The notes beneath the pieces were generated by a model. That model was given only the letters and a program-made list of their open reading frames with translations. It ran no database searches and had not been told where the DNA came from. Below are positions 52,425 through 61,631 of a stretch of DNA of 64,000 bases, piece after piece. Numbering within the stretch: position 1 is the first letter of the stretch; the number at the start of each line of letters is the position of its first letter. Origin of the DNA: Nocardia abscessus (lineage in GTDB: Bacteria > Actinomycetota > Actinomycetes > Mycobacteriales > Mycobacteriaceae); contig NZ_JADLQO010000016.1 in assembly GCF_015477775.1 (NCBI RefSeq), positions 164,448 to 228,447 of the forward strand, written 5' to 3'. The translations under genes and the position numbers were made by a program.

Positions 52425-53234
52425 TCAGCGGGCGGGCTCCAGCTTCGGCCTGCGGGCCTTCGGCGGCCCGGCCAGCTCCCGGCGGTCCGGAGCGATCAGC
52501 ACGGCGGAGATCGGCACCGTCAGCGCCAGCAACCCAATGACGAACATCGGGAACACGAAGTCGAACAACTCCACGCCATCGGGCACCTTCGCCGACCGGT
52601 TCACGTCGAAGTGCAACGCGGCGAGCGCCGTGTAGTAGGTCGCGGCCACGCCGACGCCGAACAGCAGCACTGTCGCGGCGCGGGCCAACGGGAAGCGCAT
52701 CGTCTGGAACAGCCACAGCGTCGCGGTCGCGGTGATCACCCCGATCACGGCGGAGATCACGGCCAGCCACATCGTCACGCCGACCGAACCCTGGATCTCC
52801 AGCGAGCCGATGCCGAGGTAGTGCGTGAGGCCGATGCCGAGGCCGAGTACCGCGCCGCCGGGCAGCAGCAGCGTCAGCCGCGGTGTGCGCCCGATGATCA
52901 GCAGCGCGGCGAAGACCGAGACGATCGACACCACCAGGGCCGAGACCAGTCTGCCCGTGTCGTAACGCATCGCGCTGCCGGGCACTTTCAGGCCCAGCAT
53001 GGCCACCGACGTAGCCAGCCACGCCCCGACGCCGCCGAGCGATATCGCCGCCGAAACCAGCCACACCAATCGGAACTGGACCGAGCGCGCACCGTGCAGG
53101 ATGCAGGCGAGACCGACTACCGCGCCCAGCACCGAAATGCCCAGCGACAGCCCGACCAGCCAATAGCCGAGGGCGAACTGGTCGACGGACGTTCCCGCGC
53201 CACCACCCGCGGCCTGCACCGCGACCTCACGCAT
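52425..53234 (-). CDS. MHYT-like seven-helix membrane protein
   Basis: A 269-residue integral membrane protein with about seven hydrophobic helices. The motifs LTHYLGIGSLEI and AALHFDVN are the positions of the M-H-Y-x metal-binding repeats of MHYT sensor domains (proposed to bind copper and sense O2, CO or NO), here degenerate. There is no attached output domain. The ATG at 53234 overlaps the stop region of the conservon GTPase gene by eight bases, tying it to that operon. Confidence 0.8.
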   Translation of the reverse strand: MREVAVQAAGGGAGTSVDQFALGYWLVGLSLGISVLGAVVGLACILHGARSVQFRLVWLVSAAISLGGVGAWLATSVAMLGLKVPGSAMRYDTGRLVSALVVSIVSVFAALLIIGRTPRLTLLLPGGAVLGLGIGLTHYLGIGSLEIQGSVGVTMWLAVISAVIGVITATATLWLFQTMRFPLARAATVLLFGVGVAATYYTALAALHFDVNRSAKVPDGVELFDFVFPMFVIGLLALTVPISAVLIAPDRRELAGPPKARRPKLEPAR

Positions 53235-53904
53235 GCCGCGCTGTTCCTTCCAGTTCGCTCGCCTTCAGCTGGGCGATCGCGTACTCGGTGACCGCGGCGA
53301 GCGCTTGGCGCACCTCGATCGCGTTGCGCGCGTCGATGTCCACGATCGGCACGCCCTCGCGCACCGAAAGCGCCTCGCGCAGCTCGGCGATGGGGAAGCG
53401 CGGCGCGTCCGGGAAGCGGTTGACCGCGATCAGGAACGGCAGCTTACGCGCCTCGAAGAAGTCGACCGCGGCGAAGCTGTCCTCCAGCCGCCGGGTGTCG
53501 ATCAGCACCACGGCGCCGATCGCGCCGCGGATCAGGTCGTCCCACATGAACCAGAACCGCCGCTGACCCGGCGTGCCGAACAGATAGAGCACCAGGTTGC
53601 CCGGCAGGATGATCCGGCCGAAATCCATGGCGACCGTGGTGGTCTCCTTCTCCGGCGTCTCGGCGAGATCATCGATGCCGTCGGAGTAACGGGTCACCAT
53701 CGCCTCGGTGCGCAGCGGAACGATCTCCGACACCGCGCCGACGAACGTCGTCTTGCCCGCGCCGAAGCCGCCCGCGACGACGATCTTCGTCGAGGCGACC
53801 CGGTTTTCGAAGCCGTCCGGCCCGGGGGCGTTTCCCGGTCCGGGAATTCCACTTGGCCCGGGATGTCCACTGGGCCCCAGATTCCTATAGGGCGCGGAGT
53901 CCAC
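53227..53904 (-). CDS. Conservon GTPase (CvnD-like)
   Basis: A 225-residue small GTPase. After a Pro/Gly-rich leader (1-33) come the P-loop VVAGGFGAGKTTFVGAVSE (Lys51), switch region TVAMDFGRI, LVLYLFGTPGQRRFWFMWDDL and the base-recognition AVNRF (in place of NKxD). This is the CvnD/Ras-like type found in actinobacterial conservons, which act with CvnA-C as a membrane G-protein-like signalling complex. The GTG start overlaps the DUF742 gene by 20 bases. Confidence 0.93.
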   Translation of the reverse strand: MDSAPYRNLGPSGHPGPSGIPGPGNAPGPDGFENRVASTKIVVAGGFGAGKTTFVGAVSEIVPLRTEAMVTRYSDGIDDLAETPEKETTTVAMDFGRIILPGNLVLYLFGTPGQRRFWFMWDDLIRGAIGAVVLIDTRRLEDSFAAVDFFEARKLPFLIAVNRFPDAPRFPIAELREALSVREGVPIVDIDARNAIEVRQALAAVTEYAIAQLKASELEGTARHA

Positions 53905-54256
53905 GCAATGTCCTCTCCATCAGGGAACGGCGCTCGTCATAGCTCGCCTCTTCGGTCAGGGTCGAATGCACGCGCATGGTGCCGTCGACGACGAGGTCGC
54001 CGATCACCACTCGGACCATGCCGAGCGGCCGGTCCAGATGTGCCGCGATCTCCGCGACCGACAGCCGGTGCGTGCCGAGTCGCAGTATCTCGGTGCGGAT
54101 GTCGCCGGTCGGCCAGTCGAGATGTGCAGTGTACGACAAGGTTTCGATGACCGCCTCCAGTGGCAGGTCGATCGCGGGTTCGGTGCGCCCCGAGGTCAGG
54201 GCGTAGGGCCGGACGCGCGTAGTCGGTCGTGGTCCGGGGCCGTATGGGTTGGACAT
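53885..54256 (-). CDS. DUF742 protein (CvnC-like)
   Basis: A 123-residue protein with the DUF742 pattern VRPYALTSGRT near the N-terminus and a winged-helix-like region (LSVAEIAAHLDRPLGMVRVVIGDL, MRVHSTLTE). It is the C component of a conservon, between the roadblock (7 bp upstream) and GTPase genes (20-base overlap). Confidence 0.93.
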   Translation of the reverse strand: MSNPYGPGPRPTTRVRPYALTSGRTEPAIDLPLEAVIETLSYTAHLDWPTGDIRTEILRLGTHRLSVAEIAAHLDRPLGMVRVVIGDLVVDGTMRVHSTLTEEASYDERRSLMERTLRGLRAL

Positions 54257-54263
54257 CTCACAC

Positions 54264-54674
54264 TCAAACAGCGGTGCGCGCGGTCGCGGTGACCACCGAA
54301 CCCACCCGATCGACCAGCAGCGCCATCTCGTAGCCGATACGTCCGATATCGTGCGTCTTGTTGGCGAGCACCGCCAGATGCGAGCCGTTGCCGACGCTCA
54401 TCACCAGCAGATAGCCGCGCTGCATCTCCACGATCGACTGCATGACCTTGCCGCCGTCGAACAGCGAGGCCGCGCCCATGGAGAGGCTGGCGAGCCCGGC
54501 GGTGACGGCGGCGAGCTGTTCGGCGCGATCGCTGGGCAGATGCGGACTGGTGGCCTGCAACAAGCCGTCCGCCGATACCAGCACCGCATGGGAAACGCCG
54601 GGCACATCACGGGTGAAGCGGGCGACCAGCCAGTTCAGATTCTCGTCCGTGGTGCTGTTGTTCGCGTTGGTCAT
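54264..54674 (-). CDS. Roadblock/LC7 domain protein (CvnB-like)
   Basis: A 136-residue roadblock-fold protein (LNWLVARFTRDVPGVSHAVLVSADGLLQA, QRGYLLVMSVGNGSHLAVLA). Such proteins act as GTPase-activating or scaffold partners of the CvnD GTPase. Its ATG overlaps the sensor-kinase stop by four bases (ATGA). Confidence 0.94.
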   Translation of the reverse strand: MTNANNSTTDENLNWLVARFTRDVPGVSHAVLVSADGLLQATSPHLPSDRAEQLAAVTAGLASLSMGAASLFDGGKVMQSIVEMQRGYLLVMSVGNGSHLAVLANKTHDIGRIGYEMALLVDRVGSVVTATARTAV

Positions 54675-57454
54675 GCAAGCCCTCCGTCGTTGTACTGCGC
54701 ATTGGCCCGCCCGCTGCGGACCCCACTGAGATGCCTGGTCAGGTTGTTGCGAATTTCTTCCGGATCACGCGTGCCCGCGTCCTCGGCCTGCGCCAGACCG
54801 CCGGGTACCAACTGGGCGCCGGGCCTGCGAATCGGCAGTCCGCCGACGGTGCGCGCGGTCGTGGTCGGATGGCTGGCGTCCTCCGCGGCCAGCCAGCCCG
54901 CGTCACCGGGCGAGGACCACGTGCTCTCCGGCGATTGCGAGGTCGAGGGCTCGACCAGCCATTCCGAGACCATGCGCTGATAGATCGGGGTCGGGGAAGC
55001 GCCCGCGACCGGCTGCAGCCGGGAGGAGGTCACCGTCGCGGGTTCCGGTGCGGCCTCCTGCGGCGGGTCGGCGGGGACGGCCGGCTTCCGGATCGGAAGA
55101 CCGGACCGGGCGGTGGTCTGCGGCGCTGGCGCCTGACTCGGCACGGCCGGAGCGGGACCGGTCGTCGGTTCGTCGTCCTTGAATTCGGCCCACAGATCGG
55201 TGCGCGGCTGGTCCCGCTCGACGGGCTGCTCACCGGTGGCGGGCGTCACCGGTGCGAACGGACCGGTCGGGGTGCGGTCGTCCGAGCGCGGCGTGAGTAC
55301 CGGCCACGGCTGGGTGGGCGGCTGGTCCGCCGGGTTGACCGCCCGGCCGACCGGCGTGGAGACCGTGGGCTGGTCGGGAGCGTCGGCGACGCGGATGGCC
55401 GGACGACGCTGGGGCAGGCCGGAACTGGTCACGCCGAACCGCGCGGTGTCGCGCTGCGGCAAGCTCGGCACCGGGACCAGGTTGCGCGGTTGCGCACCGG
55501 TGGGCGGCGGGACCGCCGAGGGCAGCTGATGCTCGGCGGTGAGGTCGAGCGGCTTGCCCGCGGGGTCGGTGACGTCCATCGGCGGCGCAACCAGCGTCCC
55601 GGGCAGGTGCACGCTGGCGGTGATGCCCGGCTGCTGCGCCATCGTGGACGTGCGGCGCAGGCTGACCGTGATGGTGTGGCGCTTGGCCAGGCGGCCGACG
55701 ACGAACAGACCCATGCGGCGCGCGGTCTCGACGGTGACCTCACCACCGGAGGCGAGCCGGTCGTTGGTCGTCTGCAGGTCTTCCAAGGACATGCCGAGGC
55801 CGCGGTCGGTGATCTCGATCAGGTAGCCGCCGTCCACCGCGCGCGACACCATCACGGTGACCGGCGTGGTCGGCGGTGAGTAACGCAGCGCGTTGTCGAT
55901 CAGCTCGGCCAGCAGGTGCTCGATGTCGACGGCGGGTTCGCCCGCGACGATGCCGTCGGGCACCGCGCCGATCTCCACCCGCTGGTAGTCCTCGACCTGG
56001 GAGACCGCGCTCCAGAGCATGTCCGACAGCGGCACCGGGTGCAGCTGACCGCGGCGCAGCGCGGTACCGGCGAGCACCAGCAGGTTGTCGCCGTTGCGGC
56101 GCATGCGGGTGGCCAGGTGATCGAGGCGGAACAGGCTCTGCAACCGGTCGGTGTCGTCCTCGTCGTGCTCGAGATCCTCGATCAGCGCCAGCTGCTGCTC
56201 GACCAGCGATTGGCTGCGGCGCGAAAGGGTCTCGAACATGTTCCCGATCTGCAGGCGCAGGCGGGCCTGATCGGCGGCCAGGTTGAGCGCCTGTTCGTGG
56301 ATCTCGTCCACGGCGCGGGCGAGCTGGCCGATCTCGTCGGTGGTGTGCACCGCGACCGGGGTGATCTCCGGTGTGGTGCCGCCCGCGCGCACCACGGCGA
56401 GCTCGTCGGGCAGCTTGATGTGCGCGACCTCGAGCGCGTCCCGGCGCAGCCTGCGGACCGGGACGACCAGGGTGCGCGCGACCGACAGGGCCAAGGCAAG
56501 GCCCGCGAGCAGCATGCCGATGACGATCGTCGTCTCGCGCAGCGCACCGGTCTGCGCCTCGGTGGTGCGGTGGGCCAGCGCGCCGTCGATGGTGTCGATC
56601 AGCTGCGCGGTGGTCTTCTCGTAGGTGTCCGAGCTGACCAGGAGCGAGTCGAGCACGGCGGGGTTGCTCGCCGGATCGGCGACGTTCTGGCTGAAGGTGC
56701 CCAGACGGGTCTGCACCGCGTCCAGCAGCGGGCGCATATTGCCCGCGTAGTCCGGCAGGATCTGCGCGTACTGGTAGATCATCGTGATCTCGGCGCCTGC
56801 GGCGACCAGCACGCGGGGCCGCACGCTCGGGTTGCGGCCCGCGTCCGGCGAGCCGATCAGCATGCGCTGCTGGGTGAGCACGCGCCGCGCGGTCTGCACC
56901 GACGCCAGCTGCAGGAAGTACCGCTGGATGACCAGGTCGTCCACCGATGGCGACAGCGCCAGCGCGTTGCCGATCCGCACCATGATCTCGTCGGACTGCT
57001 CGCCGACCATGGCGGGCGAGCCGTTGCGCAGGCTGTTGCGCATCGTGGTTCCGGTGGCGATGGCCGAGGCGAGTTCGGAGGTGACCCGGCCGCTGACCTT
57101 CGTGGTCTGCAACGCGGCCTCCAGCTCGGCCAGCGCCTGGTCGAACTTCGTCAGCGCCGCGTCGGTCTGCGGGTCGGCGGTGTTGCCCCAGGTGGCGGTC
57201 GCGGTGACGCCGAGTTGCTCGGTGGCCGAACCGAACTTGACGATCGGCCGGATGATGATCGCCTGTTCGGTCGCCGCGTCCAACTGCGCCATGGTGCGCA
57301 GTTCGTTGTTGATTCGGAGCACGGCGAAGACGGTGGCCAGCAGCACCGGAAGCACCAGCACCACGCCAACCTTGCGGGTGACCGACCAGTTCGACAGGCT
57401 GAATTGCCAGGACCGCGGTGCAGCTTCCATCCGCTTCCGTCGCCTCCGCTTCAC
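54671..57454 (-). CDS. Conservon sensor kinase-like protein (CvnA-like) with nitrate-sensor domain
   Basis: A 927-residue membrane protein. A basic N-terminus is followed by a membrane helix (about 25-43), an extracellular helical nitrate/nitrite-sensor-type domain to about 315, a second helix (about 320-342), and a HAMP-like linker. The dimerisation segment LFRLDHLATRMRRNGDNLLVLAG carries a candidate phospho-His, and the ATPase core has ELIDNALRYSPP (N box) and ITDRGLGMS (G1). A Pro-rich, disordered C-terminal region of about 280 residues follows. GTG 57454 is chosen; ATG 57430 is also in frame. It heads the cvnA-B-C-D-MHYT operon. Confidence 0.9.
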   Translation of the reverse strand: MKRRRRKRMEAAPRSWQFSLSNWSVTRKVGVVLVLPVLLATVFAVLRINNELRTMAQLDAATEQAIIIRPIVKFGSATEQLGVTATATWGNTADPQTDAALTKFDQALAELEAALQTTKVSGRVTSELASAIATGTTMRNSLRNGSPAMVGEQSDEIMVRIGNALALSPSVDDLVIQRYFLQLASVQTARRVLTQQRMLIGSPDAGRNPSVRPRVLVAAGAEITMIYQYAQILPDYAGNMRPLLDAVQTRLGTFSQNVADPASNPAVLDSLLVSSDTYEKTTAQLIDTIDGALAHRTTEAQTGALRETTIVIGMLLAGLALALSVARTLVVPVRRLRRDALEVAHIKLPDELAVVRAGGTTPEITPVAVHTTDEIGQLARAVDEIHEQALNLAADQARLRLQIGNMFETLSRRSQSLVEQQLALIEDLEHDEDDTDRLQSLFRLDHLATRMRRNGDNLLVLAGTALRRGQLHPVPLSDMLWSAVSQVEDYQRVEIGAVPDGIVAGEPAVDIEHLLAELIDNALRYSPPTTPVTVMVSRAVDGGYLIEITDRGLGMSLEDLQTTNDRLASGGEVTVETARRMGLFVVGRLAKRHTITVSLRRTSTMAQQPGITASVHLPGTLVAPPMDVTDPAGKPLDLTAEHQLPSAVPPPTGAQPRNLVPVPSLPQRDTARFGVTSSGLPQRRPAIRVADAPDQPTVSTPVGRAVNPADQPPTQPWPVLTPRSDDRTPTGPFAPVTPATGEQPVERDQPRTDLWAEFKDDEPTTGPAPAVPSQAPAPQTTARSGLPIRKPAVPADPPQEAAPEPATVTSSRLQPVAGASPTPIYQRMVSEWLVEPSTSQSPESTWSSPGDAGWLAAEDASHPTTTARTVGGLPIRRPGAQLVPGGLAQAEDAGTRDPEEIRNNLTRHLSGVRSGRANAQYNDGGLA

Positions 57455-57745
57455 CAGTGACCTCGGGCGCGCGTGGCTGTTCGGTATTGATTCAACCCGC
57501 AAAGAACCAACTAGAGGTCTTCTTTTTACCGCACGGAACATACCGTGCAGAGGGGTCATCGGCAATCCGGGGGAGCCCGTCCGCAAATTACCGAATATGG
57601 CTATAGAGAACAAGATTCGCGGTGGAATGTGTAAGGGACGCGTCAACTTCTCGGTTGGGCCACGGAAGATGCTGGTCACCCGGGGTTGACACGGGCGACG
57701 CGCCGAGGGTTGTCGGCCCTGCTCACCTCGGCGTGTCGGGAGCGC
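57455..57745. other. Divergent promoter region, conservon / mprA
   Basis: About 290 bp upstream of both operons. Bases 57485-57620 are AT-rich for this genome and probably hold the conservon promoter. No ORF with family-like sequence is present. Confidence 0.45.
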
Positions 57746-57765
57746 CCTCTCAGTTACCTCTCAGT
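57746..57765 (+). promoter_or_regulatory. MprA box upstream of mprA
   Basis: CCTCTCAGT occurs twice (57746 and 57757) with an exact 11-bp period, 22 bp before the mprA start. MprA of M. tuberculosis binds direct repeats of this kind (CTCAG spaced one turn apart) in its own and the pepD promoter, so autoregulation is inferred. Confidence 0.8.
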
Positions 57766-57786
57766 CGGTGCGGTCAAACTGGTGAC

Positions 57787-58473
57787 ATGCGCATTCTGGT
57801 GGTCGACGACGATCGGGCGGTCCGGGAATCGCTGCGCCGGTCGCTCACCTTCAACGGCTACTCCGTCGATCTCGCAGTGGATGGTGTGGACGCACTGGAG
57901 AAGGCAACCGTCCAGCGACCCGATGCCCTCGTGCTGGACGTGATGATGCCCCGGCTGGACGGGCTCGAGGTCTGCCGTCGTCTCCGCAGCACCGGCGATG
58001 ATTTGCCGATTCTGGTTCTCACCGCGCGAGATTCGGTATCCGAGCGGGTCGCGGGGCTCGATGCCGGTGCCGACGACTATTTGCCGAAGCCTTTCGCGCT
58101 GGAGGAACTGCTGGCCAGACTGCGCGCGCTGTTGCGCCGCACGACCGCCGATCCGGGTGACGCGTCGGAGGCAATGAAGTTCGCCGATTTGTCGCTGGAT
58201 CCGGTGACTCGCGAGGTGTCCCGCGGCGGCAGGCAGATCAGTCTCACCCGCACCGAGTTCTCACTGCTGGAAATGCTGATGGCCAATCCGCGTCGGGTGC
58301 TCACCCGCAGCCGCATTCTCGAAGAGGTCTGGGGCTACGATTTCCCAACCTCGGGAAACGCGCTCGAGGTCTACATCGGGTATCTGCGCCGCAAGACCGA
58401 GGCCGAGGGCGAGCCGCGGCTGATCCACACCGTGCGCGGCGTCGGTTATGTGCTGCGTGAAACACCACCGTAG
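57787..58473 (+). CDS. mprA: Response regulator MprA
   Basis: A 228-residue OmpR/PhoB-class regulator. The receiver domain (1 to about 120) has acidic pocket VVDDD, the phosphorylation site Asp51 in LVLDVMMPRLDG and the lysine in DDYLPKPFAL. The winged helix (about 133-228) has LTRTEFSLLEMLMANPRRVLTRSRILEEVWG. Pairing with an MprB-type kinase, pepD and moaB2, and the CTCAG repeats, identify it. It controls envelope-stress genes in mycobacteria. Confidence 0.94.
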   Translation: MRILVVDDDRAVRESLRRSLTFNGYSVDLAVDGVDALEKATVQRPDALVLDVMMPRLDGLEVCRRLRSTGDDLPILVLTARDSVSERVAGLDAGADDYLPKPFALEELLARLRALLRRTTADPGDASEAMKFADLSLDPVTREVSRGGRQISLTRTEFSLLEMLMANPRRVLTRSRILEEVWGYDFPTSGNALEVYIGYLRRKTEAEGEPRLIHTVRGVGYVLRETPP

Positions 58474-58483
58474 GTCGCAGGTC

Positions 58484-59938
58484 ATGGCACGGACAGTTCC
58501 CAAGCGTCCCGTGGTCGCCGCGCTGGGCCAGCGACCGCTCGAGTCCGCGGACATGCGGCCGCCCATGCCGCTGACGCGATCGGTCTCGCTGCGGTGGCGG
58601 GTGACGCTGCTGGCCGCCTCCGTGGTGGCGATCGCGGTGGCGGTCACCTCGATCGCGGCCTACGCGTTGGTGGCGCGCGCGCTGTACGCCGACGTGGACG
58701 CCCAGTTGCGCAGCAGGTCCACGGCCGTGATCGCGAGCAATCCCTACGGGTTCAACAATCTGAATCTGATGGTCGCCGCGGCCTTCTACGACGACACCGG
58801 CATCGCGCTGATCTACCCCGACCTGCGGCGCTGGCTGCCGCCGCAGTCCACCGATCCGCCGGTCGGCGCCCAAGAGGTGGCCGTGGCGCGCGGCGAGCGG
58901 AGTTCGTCGCTGCGCACGGTCGGCAATCAGCGCGTGCTGGCCGTCAACACCGACTCGGGTGCCACGCTGGTCATCTCCCAGCGACTGGACCGCACCAGGG
59001 AAGTGCTCGACCGGCTCGCCTGGCTGCTGTTCGTCGTCGGCGGCTGCGGCGTGGTGCTCGCCGCCGCGGCTGGTACGGCGGTCGGGCGGACCGGTCTGCG
59101 GCCCATCGCGCGGCTGACGGCGGCAACGGAGCGGATCGCCCGCACCGACGATCTGACGCCGATCCCGGTCACGGGCGACGACGAACTGGCAAGGCTCACA
59201 GAAAGTTTCAACACCATGCTGCGCGCGCTGACCGAGTCGCGCGATCGGCAGCGCAGGCTCGTCGCGGACGCAGGGCACGAACTGCGGACACCGCTGACGT
59301 CCCTGCGGACCAACATGGAGTTGCTCATCGCGTCGAGTCGCCCCGGGGCTCCCCGCCTCCCGGACGAGGACATGGCCGGGCTGCGCGCCGACGTGATGGC
59401 CCAGATCGAAGAGTTGTCGACGCTGGTGGGCGATCTGGTCGATCTGGCGCGCGAGGACGCGCCGGAAACCGTCTACGAGCGCGTGGATCTCGGGGAGGTC
59501 GTGGAACGCGCGCTCGAGCGCGCCCGGCGCAGGCGCACCGGCATCGAGTTCGTCGCCGACCTGCGCCCGTGGTTCGTCTACGGGCACGAGGCAGGCCTGG
59601 AGCGCGCGGTGCTGAACGTGCTCGACAACGCGGCGAAGTGGAGCCCGGCGGCCGCGCAGGTCCGGATCCTGATGCGGGAGAGCGGCCCCGGCTTGCTCGA
59701 ACTGTCCATCGACGACGCGGGCCCCGGCATTCCCGCGGCCGAGCGCGAGCTGGTGTTCGAGCGTTTCTATCGGGTCATGTCTTCGCGATCCATGCCCGGC
59801 TCCGGTCTCGGTCTGGCGATCGTGAAGCAAGTGGTGACGAAACACGGCGGCACCATCGCCATCGATACCTCGCAACGCGGCGGCACCGTCGTCCGCATCG
59901 TGTTGCCCGGCGAGCCGGGCGCGCCCGCGCCCGATTGA
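58484..59938 (+). CDS. mprB: Sensor histidine kinase MprB
   Basis: A 484-residue sensor. There are membrane helices at about 41-66 and 178-200 flanking a periplasmic domain of about 110 residues, then HAMP (about 201-250), the phosphorylated His265 in DAGHELRTPLTSLRTNMEL, and the HATPase core (LNVLDNAAKWSP, IDDAGPGIP, SGLGLAIVKQV). The start is taken at ATG 58484, 10 bp after mprA; ATG 58448 would overlap mprA by 26 bases. MprB senses envelope stress and in mycobacteria interacts with DnaK and PepD. Confidence 0.94.
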   Translation: MARTVPKRPVVAALGQRPLESADMRPPMPLTRSVSLRWRVTLLAASVVAIAVAVTSIAAYALVARALYADVDAQLRSRSTAVIASNPYGFNNLNLMVAAAFYDDTGIALIYPDLRRWLPPQSTDPPVGAQEVAVARGERSSSLRTVGNQRVLAVNTDSGATLVISQRLDRTREVLDRLAWLLFVVGGCGVVLAAAAGTAVGRTGLRPIARLTAATERIARTDDLTPIPVTGDDELARLTESFNTMLRALTESRDRQRRLVADAGHELRTPLTSLRTNMELLIASSRPGAPRLPDEDMAGLRADVMAQIEELSTLVGDLVDLAREDAPETVYERVDLGEVVERALERARRRRTGIEFVADLRPWFVYGHEAGLERAVLNVLDNAAKWSPAAAQVRILMRESGPGLLELSIDDAGPGIPAAERELVFERFYRVMSSRSMPGSGLGLAIVKQVVTKHGGTIAIDTSQRGGTVVRIVLPGEPGAPAPD

Positions 59939-60122
59939 CGCAATACGGGCGACTCGAAGTTCTTTTCCGCATAATGTTCGGTCCGGTGCGGAATATTCAT
60001 CGTCGGCGGGGTATTTCGCACATTGCTCCGATCGGTTTGCCGCAGGATTTGAGACATCAAGTTGCCGGTGGTTCTATCGCGTACCGGCGCCTGGGACAGA
60101 TCTCGGAAAACTGAAAGCACGG

Positions 60123-60139
60123 TCTCAGTCCGCTCTCAG
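60123..60139 (+). promoter_or_regulatory. MprA box upstream of pepD
   Basis: TCTCAG at 60123 and 60134, exactly 11 bp apart, 47 bp before the pepD start. It has the same sequence and spacing as the site before mprA, so pepD is very likely a direct MprA target. Confidence 0.75.
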
Positions 60140-60185
60140 CCGCCATGGTCAACCTGGTCGAGACGTGAGCAGAAACGAGGAGTCC

Positions 60186-61631
60186 ATGACCGAGGATTCG
60201 AAGGATCGGCGGGAGCCGGGTCCGGTGGACGGCGGACCCGATCGCCGGCCGACCGAGCAGATCCGCGGCGCGGGGCCCGACGCGCGAGCGGCGGGTGCGC
60301 CCGGCCAGGCGCCGCACGGCGGCGTGCCGGGGCCCGGCGCGGCGCCCGCGTACGGCTACGGCCCGCACACGGCCCCGCAGTATCCGCCGCAGCATGATCC
60401 GGCTCCGCCGTTTCCGGGATATCCGGCGTCGTTCGGTCCGGCGGAGGCCACGCAACCGCACGGCCCGGCCTACGGCGCCGCGCCCGCCGGTGCCCGGCGT
60501 CCGTTCCGCACCGGTCTCGCCGTGGGCGCCGTCGCGCTCGCGCTGGTCAGCGGTGGTGTCGGAGGTGCGGTCGGCGCCCTGGTCACCCGCGCCGACGACG
60601 GGCGCGCCCCGGTGACGAACGCGCTGGACGCGCCGAAGCCGAACGTCAGCAACGCGGTCAACGCTCCGGCCGGCTCCACCCAGGCGGTCGCCCAGAAGGT
60701 GCTGCCCAGCGTGGTGATGATCAAGGTGGCCAGCAGCAAGGCCGAGGGCGAGGGCTCCGGGGTGGTCCTGTCCTCCGACGGGCTGATTCTCACCAACAAC
60801 CACGTGGCCGCGGGCGGCGGGCCGAGCGCCAAGATGGAGGTCGTCTTCTCCGACGGCAGCAGCGCGCCCGCGACGCTGGTCGGCGCCGATCCGGTCTCCG
60901 ACCTGGCCGTCATCAAGGTGTCCGGGAAAACCGGTCTGACCCCGATCGAGCTGGGCACCTCGGCGAGTCTGCAGGTCGGCCAGCCGGTCGTGGCGATCGG
61001 GTCGCCGCTCGGCCTGGCAGGCACCGTCACCACGGGCATCGTGTCGGCGCTGAACCGTCCCGTCGTGACCTCCGGCGACGGAAGCGAGCCCGGTCCCGCG
61101 GTCAGCCCGGTGATCGACGCGATCCAGACCGACGCCGCGATCAACCCGGGCAACTCCGGCGGTGCGCTGGTGGACGGCAACGGCAAGCTCGTCGGCATCA
61201 ACACCGCCATCGCGACGCTCGGGCCCACCGAGACGGCGGGTGGGCAGACCGGGTCGATCGGACTCGGGTTCGCGATCCCGGTGGATCAAGCGCGCCGGGT
61301 GGCCGACGAACTGATCAAGACCGGCAAGGCCACCTACGCCCAGATCGGGATCACGGTGTCGCGTCAGCAGGACCCGGCGCAGCAGGTTTCCGGCGCGAAG
61401 GTCCGCGACGTGACGGCGGACGGGCCCGCGGCGCGCGCGGGCATTCCGCCAGGGGCGGTGGTGACGAAGCTCGACGACCGCCCGATCGATTCGGGGAACG
61501 CGCTCGTCGCCGCGGTCCGCTCACACCAGCCAGGAGACAAGGTGAAAGTCACCTACACAGATGACCAAGGCAACAACGCCAAGACCGTCGAGGTGACCCT
61601 CTCCGGCGCGCCCGCGGAGGGCGGCCGGTGA
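60186..61631 (+). CDS. pepD: HtrA-like serine protease PepD
   Basis: A 481-residue membrane-anchored protease/chaperone. A Pro/Gly-rich cytosolic region (1-105) and one membrane helix (about 109-133) precede a trypsin-like domain with triad His206 (LTNNHVAAG), Asp239 (DPVSDLAVIKV) and Ser324 (NPGNSGGAL). A C-terminal PDZ domain (about 380-475) contains VRDVTADGPAARAGIPPGAVV. GAGGAGTCC before ATG 60186 fixes the start. It clears misfolded envelope proteins and modulates MprAB. It overlaps moaB2 by four bases. Confidence 0.95.
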   Translation: MTEDSKDRREPGPVDGGPDRRPTEQIRGAGPDARAAGAPGQAPHGGVPGPGAAPAYGYGPHTAPQYPPQHDPAPPFPGYPASFGPAEATQPHGPAYGAAPAGARRPFRTGLAVGAVALALVSGGVGGAVGALVTRADDGRAPVTNALDAPKPNVSNAVNAPAGSTQAVAQKVLPSVVMIKVASSKAEGEGSGVVLSSDGLILTNNHVAAGGGPSAKMEVVFSDGSSAPATLVGADPVSDLAVIKVSGKTGLTPIELGTSASLQVGQPVVAIGSPLGLAGTVTTGIVSALNRPVVTSGDGSEPGPAVSPVIDAIQTDAAINPGNSGGALVDGNGKLVGINTAIATLGPTETAGGQTGSIGLGFAIPVDQARRVADELIKTGKATYAQIGITVSRQQDPAQQVSGAKVRDVTADGPAARAGIPPGAVVTKLDDRPIDSGNALVAAVRSHQPGDKVKVTYTDDQGNNAKTVEVTLSGAPAEGGR

